DNA of 64,000 bases from Neorhizobium petrolearium (GTDB lineage: Bacteria > Pseudomonadota > Alphaproteobacteria > Rhizobiales > Rhizobiaceae): positions 1-64,000 of the forward strand of contig NZ_JAGGJW010000004.1 in the NCBI RefSeq assembly GCF_017873175.1, written 5' to 3'. Both the position numbers and the translations under genes were made by a program. Under the pieces are notes generated by a model. The model made no database searches. It was given only the letters and a program-made list of their open reading frames with translations, and was not told the DNA's origin. Positions 41,329 through 49,037 of the stretch are shown piece by piece (position 1 is the first letter of the stretch; each line of letters starts with the position of its first letter).

Positions 41329-43899
41329 TCAGAACTTGGCGGTCAGCATGGCCCGGATCGTCCGGCCCGGCGCGGGGTTCCAGCCGTCGAGAGCGTCGAT
41401 GTAATAACGGTCCGTCAGATTCTCAGCCTGGAGATCGAAGGTGAGGTTGTCGGTGATCTTATAGGTCGCGAAAGCATCGACGACCGTATAGGGCACCCAC
41501 ATGCCCGTATACATGCGCGCGCCCGGCGTGACCGGCGAGAGACGATCCCCGGCCTGGGTGACGCGGATGCCGGCTGTCAACTTGTCATCGAAGAGCCGCG
41601 TGCCGATCGTCAGCCGCTTCATGATCTCGGGCGGCATGTGGTTCGCCGCATAGTCCATGTCGACCGTCGTGTCGGCGCAAGTCGAGGACGTGCGGCAGAA
41701 CGCATAGTCGGTATAGTAGGTGAGCATTCCCTCAACGAACAGGAATCCGACGTCATAGGACACGGATGCCTCGACGCCGGAGAAGCGCGCTTTCTTGAGG
41801 TTGTCGAAGGTAAACACCGGCTGGCCGGGACCCGCATTCGACGGCACGCGAGAGATGTAGTCGAAGTAATTATTATCGAAATAGGCGAGCTTGATCCGTA
41901 CCGAATCGTCCGCCGTGAAAATCCCGTCCCGGCTATAGTTGATCCCGATCTCCCAGTTCTTGGCGATCTCCGGCTTCAGATAGGGGTTCTCGATGACATT
42001 GCCGTCGTTGCCCATCGTCTCGCGCATGGTCGGCGGGCGCATGCCTTCCGCATAAAGCGCGTAGAGCTCGAACCCGTCGATGGGCTCGATGACCGCGCTG
42101 ATGGAGGGATTGAGGCGACCACCGTCTCGCTCGCGCACGCCCGTTCGCGAGGTGACGCCGCCGTCTTCGAGCCGGTAATGGTCGTAACGCAGACCGGCAT
42201 TGAACTTCAGCCAATCCGTTACCTGCCACTCACCTTGCGTAAAGGCGCTGGCGATCGCGCGACTGCCGACGCTCGGGTTCATTAGCACGCCGATGTCGGT
42301 CGCGTAGCCGCGGCTGCGGTAAGGCCGCGAATCGATATCTTCTAGCAAGTAGGAGACACCGTAATTGACGTTGAACTTACCATGGGCGGTATCGAACGTG
42401 CTCGCGTTGGATATGTCGCCACCATAGGTATGCGTCATGGCATAGCGCGGATCATCGCCCGGCGGGCGGGTCTCCGGCGTGATCCACGGCGGCAGGTAGA
42501 ATGCGAGGCCGGTCGAGATGTTGGTCTGGTCGACGATACTCATCCAGGCATTGACCTTGAGGTCGACCATGTCGTCTGGATTGTAGCGGTAGCGGGCGGT
42601 GAAGGTGTCGGTCACCACATCGGAAAGAGCTGCCTGTCGGAAGGTCTGATCCTGAGTGAAGAGCAGCGATGGCAGCGCCTCGCCGAACGTGCTCTCATAG
42701 CGCACATAGCCGAGTTCGAGGCTCTGGTCGTCGTCGAGACGCAGCGTGCCCTTGGCAAGGAAGGACGTCGATTCGTCCGACGTATTGAACACCTCCTCGC
42801 CCGGCTTCGTATAGGAGAGCGGATAGTCGCGGCCATTGAAATGGTAGGTCGTGGGACCATCGGAACCGGCGAAATAGTTGCCGCGGTAGCGGCGTGCGGC
42901 GGCGATGATGAAATCGAAATTGTCCTGCACGGTGGCGAGCGCGACGCTGCCCGAGCCGTTCTTGAAATCGAAGAAATCAGCGGGCTCCGTCTGCTGCGTC
43001 ATGGAGTTGATGGTGAAACCGGAGGTCGTGTTATCCTGCGCGCCGATCCGGATGCGGCCGCCGTACCGTTTGCCGTCCTCGACGATGTCGGTGGCGCTCA
43101 GCGTGCGGATGCCGACAACGCCGCCGTTGACGCCAGCACCGGCTGCCCCGCCCGAAGGACCCTTGGAAATGGCAACGCCGCCGATCAGGTCCGGATCGAT
43201 GTAGGTGCGGTCGTCGACGCCGGCGTAACCGCGCCAGGTGGTGGTCGTCTGCTGCGTGCCGTCGATCGCAACACGGACGCGGTTCTGCCCCTGCAGGCCG
43301 CGGATATTGACGTTGACAGCGCCGCCATTGTGGTTGTTGGCGGAAATGACGCCTGGTGTGTTCTTGAAGACATCGCCGGAGGTGGAACCGCGAAAACGCG
43401 CGATCTGCTCGGACGAGATATAGCTGGTCGAACCGGCCGTTTCATAGGGCTTGTCGGCGGGATTGTCGCCCCCATTGCGAAGTACGATCGGTGCGAGCGT
43501 CGTATCGCCGCCACCGGGCGCCGCCGCATCCACGCCCGCGGCCTCAAGTGTAACGGTGTTGCCGCTGCTAAACCGGTACGAGACGCCAGTGCCGGAAAGC
43601 AGTTTCGCCAGTGCTGCGGCAGGAGCCAGCGATCCGGTGGCGCCGTCCGTCACCTTTCCCGCCGTGATCTCACTGCGATAGACAAGGCGCAGGTCGGTCT
43701 GACGCCCGAGGGCGAGAAGTGCTGTCTCTAGTGACCCGGCGGGAATGGAGACGGCCATCGCCCGCGACGGCATGCCTGGCGGCACAGCCTGTTGCGCGAC
43801 TGCCGGCAGTATGCCGCCAAGCAAGGATACACCGGCAAGCGCAACCGTGACAGGCTGCCACAATATCGACCCAGCCGGACCAATTTTGACCAAACTCAT
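41329..43899 (-). CDS. TonB-dependent heme receptor with N-terminal STN signalling domain
   Basis: An 856-residue outer-membrane receptor. After a signal peptide comes an STN domain (about residues 45-115: IPAGSLETALLALGRQTDLR, VSYRFSSGNTVTLEA), which contacts FecR-type anti-sigma factors. The plug follows (FRGSTSGDVFKNTPGVISAN, VNVNIRGLQGQNRVRVAIDG), then a 22-strand-type barrel ending GRTIRAMLTAKF with C-terminal Phe. The companion heme oxygenase makes heme or a hemoprotein the likely ligand. ATG 43897-43899 with GGGGGTGG is chosen. A TGA-N9-TCA site lies 79 bases upstream. Confidence 0.9.
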   Translation of the reverse strand: MSLVKIGPAGSILWQPVTVALAGVSLLGGILPAVAQQAVPPGMPSRAMAVSIPAGSLETALLALGRQTDLRLVYRSEITAGKVTDGATGSLAPAAALAKLLSGTGVSYRFSSGNTVTLEAAGVDAAAPGGGDTTLAPIVLRNGGDNPADKPYETAGSTSYISSEQIARFRGSTSGDVFKNTPGVISANNHNGGAVNVNIRGLQGQNRVRVAIDGTQQTTTTWRGYAGVDDRTYIDPDLIGGVAISKGPSGGAAGAGVNGGVVGIRTLSATDIVEDGKRYGGRIRIGAQDNTTSGFTINSMTQQTEPADFFDFKNGSGSVALATVQDNFDFIIAAARRYRGNYFAGSDGPTTYHFNGRDYPLSYTKPGEEVFNTSDESTSFLAKGTLRLDDDQSLELGYVRYESTFGEALPSLLFTQDQTFRQAALSDVVTDTFTARYRYNPDDMVDLKVNAWMSIVDQTNISTGLAFYLPPWITPETRPPGDDPRYAMTHTYGGDISNASTFDTAHGKFNVNYGVSYLLEDIDSRPYRSRGYATDIGVLMNPSVGSRAIASAFTQGEWQVTDWLKFNAGLRYDHYRLEDGGVTSRTGVRERDGGRLNPSISAVIEPIDGFELYALYAEGMRPPTMRETMGNDGNVIENPYLKPEIAKNWEIGINYSRDGIFTADDSVRIKLAYFDNNYFDYISRVPSNAGPGQPVFTFDNLKKARFSGVEASVSYDVGFLFVEGMLTYYTDYAFCRTSSTCADTTVDMDYAANHMPPEIMKRLTIGTRLFDDKLTAGIRVTQAGDRLSPVTPGARMYTGMWVPYTVVDAFATYKITDNLTFDLQAENLTDRYYIDALDGWNPAPGRTIRAMLTAKF

Positions 43900-43977
43900 T
43901 TCCACCCCCTGCACTCAAAGCAACATCCGCTCTCGCCGCGGTCCTGATGACTACGAGCAAAGGAAGGCCTCGCCTCC

Positions 43978-43992
43978 TGAGGTCGATTCTCA
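43978..43992. promoter_or_regulatory. IRO-type iron operator (TGA-N9-TCA) before the heme receptor gene
   Basis: TGA-GGTCGATTC-TCA fits the RirA iron-responsive operator consensus TGA-N9-TCA known from Rhizobium. It is in the 139-base gap between fecR and the receptor gene. The flanks are not further symmetrical, so this one could be chance. Confidence 0.4.
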
Positions 43993-44038
43993 AAAAAATG
44001 ATTTTTCTACTCAGTTTTTTCTCTGACAGGCGCTCCAG

Positions 44039-44971
44039 TCAGCGCGAACGCACGAGCGTGACCCAGCCCGCAAGCCGCGTGATACGGATCGGCAGGCTCT
44101 GCTCCAGTGCCCGAAGGATCTGGTCGATATTGCCCGCGCCGAACACGCCGCTGACCCTAAGTCCCGACGCCCGGTCATCGAGCACGACGATGCGGCCACG
44201 GTGATAACGGTCGAGTTCGGCCAGCACCTCGCCGAGCCGCTGCCCGGAGAAGACGAGCTTTCCGCTGCGCCAGTTCGTCAGGCCGGCGACATCGCCGGTG
44301 CGCGTCCTCAGACGGCCATTGTCGTCGAGTTCGGCCATGCCGCCCGCCTCCAGCACTGCGCGCTGCGATCCGAAAGTGACCGCCACATGCCCCTCTTCGA
44401 CCATTACCTCATCATGCCTGCCGACCTTGACCGCATAGTGAGTGCCAAGCGCGATCGCCTCGGTTCGATCACCCCTAACGACGAAGGGCCGCGCCGGATT
44501 CGGCGCCACATCGAAAAAGGCTTCGCCTCGCAGGAGAATGATTTGCCGCCGCGTCTGGTCATATTTCACCTGGATGGCACTATCGGTGTTGAGGGTGACG
44601 ATCGATCCGTCGTCAAGAGCGAACCGCCCGACCGTACCTACCGGAGTATGGAAGTCGGAACGATACCGGTCGATGACACCGGTTTCATCGGCCATGTAGC
44701 CAAGACAGCCCAAAAGAAGGAGCCCGGCGACGCCTGCGCCCGCAACGCGCCTGCCGCGATGGGGAGCGACGGATTTCGGCACCTGAGCGAGATCGCGCCA
44801 GAGGATGCTCATTTCTTCGAAGGCAGTTGCATGAGCCAGATCTTTCGCCTCCCAGTGCGCGAAACGCCGGCGATCTTCGTCCGTCGCGTCGCGCGAACTC
44901 AACCGGGCGACCCAGCCAGCCGCCTCTTCGGCAATAGTCTCCTCCCGTTCCTCGTCCGACATATCAGCCAT
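44039..44971 (-). CDS. fecR: FecR-family anti-sigma factor/regulator
   Basis: A 310-residue inner-membrane signalling protein. The N-terminal cytoplasmic part (AAGWVARLSSRDATDEDRRR) binds the sigma factor, a single membrane segment is at about residues 76-95 (VAGAGVAGLLLLGCLGYMAD), and the periplasmic FecR domain includes RFALDDGSIVTLNTDSAIQV and GEAFFDVAPNPARPFVV. It would relay ligand binding at the receptor STN domain to the sigma factor. Its start overlaps the sigma-factor gene by 8 bases. Confidence 0.92.
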   Translation of the reverse strand: MADMSDEEREETIAEEAAGWVARLSSRDATDEDRRRFAHWEAKDLAHATAFEEMSILWRDLAQVPKSVAPHRGRRVAGAGVAGLLLLGCLGYMADETGVIDRYRSDFHTPVGTVGRFALDDGSIVTLNTDSAIQVKYDQTRRQIILLRGEAFFDVAPNPARPFVVRGDRTEAIALGTHYAVKVGRHDEVMVEEGHVAVTFGSQRAVLEAGGMAELDDNGRLRTRTGDVAGLTNWRSGKLVFSGQRLGEVLAELDRYHRGRIVVLDDRASGLRVSGVFGAGNIDQILRALEQSLPIRITRLAGWVTLVRSR

Positions 44972-45494
44972 GCACGCCCTTCTCGCAAGCCGACAGAGTT
45001 GTCTGACGGGCCTGACGGCACGCCATCAGCGCGCGGATGATATGCTTTTCGACCATGTTTCGGGAGACGCCGAGCTTTTCGGCGATCTCGCCATTGGAGA
45101 GCCCCTCCAGTCGGCTCAGCACGAAAACGACGCGGCACTTCGGCGGCAGTGCCAAGATCGTCTCGATCAATAAGGCCAGTTGCTGGCGCGCGGCGACCAC
45201 CCGCTCGGGGCCTGGCGCCTCATCGGCAACTTGTGTCTGATCTAAGTCTTCGCAGAATAGCGCACTATCGCGCATCAGCCGCGCGGTGATACCGTGGGCG
45301 ACGGACTTCGCCACCTGGAAGAGGTAGGCATGCGGATTGCGCAGGTCCTCCTTTGGCGCTGCCGTTAGCAGCCGCAGAAACGTCTCCTGTGTCGCATCCG
45401 CTGCATCCTCCCTGTTGCGCAGGCGCCGTAGAAAGAACCGCCGCAACCTGCCCTCCTCAGTCTGCTGCAACTGCTCGACAAGACTGATATCCAA
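44964..45494 (-). CDS. fecI: FecI-type ECF sigma factor
   Basis: A 176-residue extracytoplasmic-function sigma factor. Region 2 is LRRFFLRRLRNREDAADATQ with ETFLRLLTA, and region 4 is LPPKCRVVFVLSRLEGLSNG followed by EIAEKLGVSRNMVEKHIIRA. It is released by FecR on heme sensing and would transcribe the receptor and heme oxygenase genes. A TGA-N9-TCA operator with extended symmetry lies 113-127 bases upstream, so iron repression and sigma-factor signalling are combined. Confidence 0.92.
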   Translation of the reverse strand: MDISLVEQLQQTEEGRLRRFFLRRLRNREDAADATQETFLRLLTAAPKEDLRNPHAYLFQVAKSVAHGITARLMRDSALFCEDLDQTQVADEAPGPERVVAARQQLALLIETILALPPKCRVVFVLSRLEGLSNGEIAEKLGVSRNMVEKHIIRALMACRQARQTTLSACEKGVHG

Positions 45495-45989
45495 ACCTCA
45501 AACCTCAAGGCGGCACGAAAAGCTGATTGACCTGCGCTTAGATCCCCTCAAAAAGTAATTCAATGTCAATGATTTGGAATGAATCAAAGCTAACGCATAA
45601 AAAAGATGAGTTTTATAGTCATCTTTTTGTGCAAAATCAGCGGGTTGTCTACTTAGCCAACCAATAGGCGGGCAAATGTCGCTTCCTTCAATATGCAGGT
45701 GCCGTTGCATATTGGCAACGGTTTCGCCCGGGCCCGAAGAATGTCTCATGTCATCTACCAATGGGTTGAAACCGGCATTTACGAAGTCGCGGGCCAGTTC
45801 GATGCCCTGTGCCTGTGACAGCCCGTGCGGAATGGTGAACTCCGGGCCGTTCGCGATTGCTCCAAGGGTCGGGCGCATCCCCGCTTCACGACATGATTGA
45901 CGCTGTCACCAACATTAATGTTAAGACTCCTTTAGGCAGCTATCCCCATTGTCGGATTCATTTCTTTTAGAGGCTCGGCGGCAGCGCGC
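45495..45989. other. Promoter region of the heme operon
   Basis: About 495 bases, AT-rich near 45550-45640 and containing the IRO-type operator at 45600-45628. The open frame 45498-45878 on the minus strand has no ribosome-binding site and runs through the operator, so I leave it out. The end carries the promoter of the phosphatase gene. Confidence 0.6.
45600..45628. promoter_or_regulatory. IRO-type iron operator (TGA-N9-TCA) with extended dyad upstream of fecI
   Basis: AAAAAGATGA (45600-45609) and TCATCTTTTT (45619-45628) are perfect inverted arms around 9 bases, so the core TGA-N9-TCA of the RirA iron-responsive operator is at 45607-45621. The 10-base arms are far beyond chance. It is placed to repress fecI when iron is plentiful. 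Confidence 0.75.
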
Positions 45990-46775
45990 ATGCGCAAATT
46001 CATTGACTGGTTTTCGAGGCGCGGCGCTGAGAGCCCCAGTTCCCCCAAACGCCGCCGGATCGACCTCGGTTCGACTTCGCCCAGCTATCCGATCTATGTC
46101 ATCGGCGACGTTCACGGCTGCGTCGACGAGTTGAAGGCGGCCGAAACGCGGATCATAGCGGATATGCAGGCAACGAAACGCACCGGGCTCGTCATCCTGC
46201 TTGGCGATTATGTCGATCGGGGGCCGAGCTCGCGCCATGTCCTTGAACATCTTATCAGGCCCAGCGAACTCGGCCTGAAAAGGCTCCCGCTATGTGGCAA
46301 TCACGACGACATCTTCGCCAAATTCCTCAGGGAGCCAGAGCTCTATTCGGATTGGCTGAGTCTGGGGGGAGAACAGACCCTGATCTCCTATGGGATCGAT
46401 CTTCATCACCTGAGAGCCCGCGGACGAGGCCGCAGTGCGGAACTGAGCGACCTCTTGGCAGAGGCAATTCCGGCATCGCACAGGCAATTTCTAGCCGACC
46501 TGCCAGTCTGCCTGAGCATCGGCGAACTGCTTTTCGTTCACGCCGGAATAAGGCCCGGCATCCCGCTCGACGAACAGCATGACGAGGATATGCTCTGGAT
46601 CCGCGAACCGTTCCTCACAGAAGGGCCTCGGCTTCCGCTTCTGGTCGTCCATGGCCACACGCCACAACCTGATCTCGATCTCGGGCCAGGCAGGATCGGC
46701 ATCGATACGGGCGCCTATTACACCGGCAAACTCACCATCCTGAAAATAGACGAAGGGCGCGCCACGGTGCTCTGA
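45990..46775 (+). CDS. Serine/threonine-type metallophosphatase
   Basis: A 261-residue calcineurin-like phosphoesterase of the PP1/PP2A/PrpE type. The metal-ligand motifs are complete: IGDVHGCVDEL, LLGDYVDRGPSS, PLCGNHDDI, LLFVHAGIRPGI and LVVHGHTP. It would dephosphorylate proteins or nucleotides in the cytoplasm. The first ~30 residues are basic and Ser/Pro-rich. It is convergent with rkpH, only 13 bases apart, so the two transcripts may interfere. Confidence 0.9.
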   Translation: MRKFIDWFSRRGAESPSSPKRRRIDLGSTSPSYPIYVIGDVHGCVDELKAAETRIIADMQATKRTGLVILLGDYVDRGPSSRHVLEHLIRPSELGLKRLPLCGNHDDIFAKFLREPELYSDWLSLGGEQTLISYGIDLHHLRARGRGRSAELSDLLAEAIPASHRQFLADLPVCLSIGELLFVHAGIRPGIPLDEQHDEDMLWIREPFLTEGPRLPLLVVHGHTPQPDLDLGPGRIGIDTGAYYTGKLTILKIDEGRATVL

Positions 46776-46788
46776 GCAATGGCGGGCC

Positions 46789-47571
46789 TTATGCCGGTTT
46801 TCGCCGATACCACCACGTCACAAGCGGCTTGACGAGCGAGCCGAAGAGGCCGAGACCGGTGATCGAAAAGCCGAAGTAAAGCCTCGGCGTTCCCCGGTCG
46901 ATCGCTCGCACGATGCGCCTCGCGACGTCCTTTGCGGGCCAGGGCGAAGCCTTGCCTATGAGGGCCTGCGCCTCAGGCGGACGTTTTTCCAGTTCCCGTT
47001 CGAGCTGCGGCGTGAACGTATCGGGGGGAAAGCAGATCGCGATACCGACGCCTGTTCCTGAGGCCTCCATGGCAAGCGCCTCGGCAAAACCCGTCAGCGC
47101 CGATTTCGAGGCGCAATAGGCGGTGTAGCCATAGATGCCGATGAGGCCCGCGCCGGAGGATACGATCATGATGCGGCCGCGGCCGCGCCCCTTCATGCCC
47201 GGGTAGACAGCCCGGACGGCATTGGCCACACCGAGGAGATTGGTCGTCACCTGTTCGGCGAAGGCGCTGCCCGAGAGCTTTTCAAAGATCTCAGGTTCGA
47301 CGACACCCGCTGCCGCGACCAGGATGTCGCAGGGTCCGAAATCGGTCTCCGCGGCTGCAATCGCGGCGGAAAGAGCGGCATCGCAACCGACGTCGGCCGC
47401 GGCGAAACCGATATCCGCCTGCACATCTCCCGGCTGGAGAAGGTCCTGGCAGGCCTCCTCCAGCTTTGCAGGATCGCGTGCGATAAGCGTCAGCCGCGCA
47501 CCGCGGGCCGCATAAAGCCTTGCGACCTCCAGACCGATCCCACTCGATCCGCCGGTGACGATGACATGCAT
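46789..47571 (-). CDS. rkpH: RkpH-like short-chain dehydrogenase/reductase
   Basis: A 260-residue SDR enzyme. The NAD(P)-binding motif is VTGGSSGIGLEV at the very N-terminus and the catalytic Tyr-x3-Lys is YTAYCASKSALTGF. In Sinorhizobium meliloti rkpAGH products make a lipid needed for K-antigen, and the order rkpA-rkpG-rkpH is reproduced here. It probably reduces the ketone formed by RkpG. An ATG at 47598 in frame is possible; I prefer 47571, which begins the first beta strand. The gene is 32 bases from rkpG. Confidence 0.82.
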   Translation of the reverse strand: MHVIVTGGSSGIGLEVARLYAARGARLTLIARDPAKLEEACQDLLQPGDVQADIGFAAADVGCDAALSAAIAAAETDFGPCDILVAAAGVVEPEIFEKLSGSAFAEQVTTNLLGVANAVRAVYPGMKGRGRGRIMIVSSGAGLIGIYGYTAYCASKSALTGFAEALAMEASGTGVGIAICFPPDTFTPQLERELEKRPPEAQALIGKASPWPAKDVARRIVRAIDRGTPRLYFGFSITGLGLFGSLVKPLVTWWYRRKPA

Positions 47572-47603
47572 TTGATCCCGCTCGTCCGGAATTGGCATTA
47601 GGT

Positions 47604-49037
47604 TCAGGATTTGCCGGCCGCCTGCAGCAAAGGCGCAAGCTGCATCACCTTGTCCATGTCCAGTGAGGCTAGGCCGAAATTGCGATCCTGTAAATCTTTG
47701 AGCTTGCGGGCCGTGACCTCCACGGAATGACGGATCTGCTCTTCCGTATGGTTGCAGGTGATGAAAAAACGCAGCCTCGCCATACCTTCCGGCACCGCCG
47801 GATGGATGATCGGCAGGACGTTGATTCCCTCATCCAGCAGATCGTTGGAAAGCTGCACGGCGCGCAGCGAATCGCCCACGATCACCGGCACAACGGAAAA
47901 GCCGACGCTCAGGCCCGTGTCGAGGCCCGCCGCCCTGGCGCATTCGAGGAAGAGCGCGCCGTTGCGGTGCAGCCTTTCGGTCCGCTCCGGCTCGCTGCGC
48001 AGTATATCGAGGCCCGAACGCGCCGCGGCCGCCAGGACGGGCGCCAGGCCGACGCTGTAGACGAACCCACCGGCCTCCGCCTTCAGGATATCGACAAGAG
48101 CCTGGGAGCCGGCGATATAACCGCCGCAGCTCGAGGTCGTCTTGGAAAGCGTTCCCATCCAGATGTCGACATCGCTCGGGTCGACGCCGAAATGCTCGAA
48201 CGTGCCGCGACCGCTCTTGCCCAGCACGCCGAGCGCATGGGCCTCGTCCAGCATCAGCCAGAAGCCGTAGCGAGAGCGCAGTTCCAGAAGCGCCGGCAGG
48301 TCGGCGATATCGCCGTCCATGGAGTAGACGCCTTCGACGATCACCAATATCCGCCGGAAATCGGCAGACAGCGTCCGCAAGACTGATTCCAGATTGGCGA
48401 TATCGTTATGCCGGAAAAGCCGCCGGGTCGCCCCGGACTGCTTGATGCCCGCAAGCGCGCTGTTGTGGATGAACTCGTCATGGATGACGAGATCCTGCGG
48501 TCCCATGAGACAGCTTATCGCAGCAACATTGGTAAGATATCCGCTGACGAAGCAGACGGCGGCATCGACGCCGTAGACCGAAGCCAGGTCCTGTTCGAGT
48601 TCGGTATGAACCGGCCGTTCACCGGCGACGAGCCGGCTCGCCGAAGCGGAAATGCCGAACCGGTCGATCGCCGCCTTGGCCCTCTCCTTCGTCTGCGGAT
48701 CACTATTCGTCGCGAGATAGTCGTAGGATGCGAAGTTGATGAACTGCCGTCCGCCCATGGTCGTGGTCGCACCGGCCGCCCCGTCGTGGGAGCGGTAGAA
48801 GGGATTGGCAACCCCCGTCAGGTCGCCGGCCATACGCTGAAGCTGAACACGCTGATATTCCGGCAACTCATCAAAACGCAGGGCCTGGCGTGCCGGAGGC
48901 TGAGACTGCCGGCTCAATCGTGCGGCCCGGTTGCGCCCGGACGATTCGCTTGCCTGACGCATCTTGTCCAACAGACCGCGTTTTCCCTCAACGCCGAGCC
49001 CTGAGGAAATTTCGTCGTCCGGACCTTCGTTCTTCAC
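47604..49037 (-). CDS. rkpG: RkpG-like PLP-dependent acyltransferase (alpha-oxoamine synthase family)
   Basis: A 477-residue pyridoxal-phosphate enzyme of the 8-amino-7-oxononanoate synthase / serine palmitoyltransferase class. Visible features are FINFASYDYLATNSDPQTKE, the aspartate segment LMLDEAHALGVLGKSGRGTF and the PLP-lysine loop GTLSKTTSSCGGYIAGS. The first ~70 residues are an extra basic tail. It would condense an amino acid or similar with an acyl chain delivered by RkpA. Its start overlaps rkpA by 4 bases, so the two are coupled. Confidence 0.87.
   Translation of the reverse strand: MKNEGPDDEISSGLGVEGKRGLLDKMRQASESSGRNRAARLSRQSQPPARQALRFDELPEYQRVQLQRMAGDLTGVANPFYRSHDGAAGATTTMGGRQFINFASYDYLATNSDPQTKERAKAAIDRFGISASASRLVAGERPVHTELEQDLASVYGVDAAVCFVSGYLTNVAAISCLMGPQDLVIHDEFIHNSALAGIKQSGATRRLFRHNDIANLESVLRTLSADFRRILVIVEGVYSMDGDIADLPALLELRSRYGFWLMLDEAHALGVLGKSGRGTFEHFGVDPSDVDIWMGTLSKTTSSCGGYIAGSQALVDILKAEAGGFVYSVGLAPVLAAAARSGLDILRSEPERTERLHRNGALFLECARAAGLDTGLSVGFSVVPVIVGDSLRAVQLSNDLLDEGINVLPIIHPAVPEGMARLRFFITCNHTEEQIRHSVEVTARKLKDLQDRNFGLASLDMDKVMQLAPLLQAAGKS

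Noticed and set aside
42382..43731. 449-codon open frame on the plus strand
   Set aside because: Antisense to the TonB receptor; biased composition (Arg/Gly/Val) and no ribosome-binding site or motif.
45498..45878. 126-codon minus-strand frame before fecI
   Set aside because: Runs through the iron operator and AT-rich promoter and has no ribosome-binding site; perhaps an old gene fragment at most.
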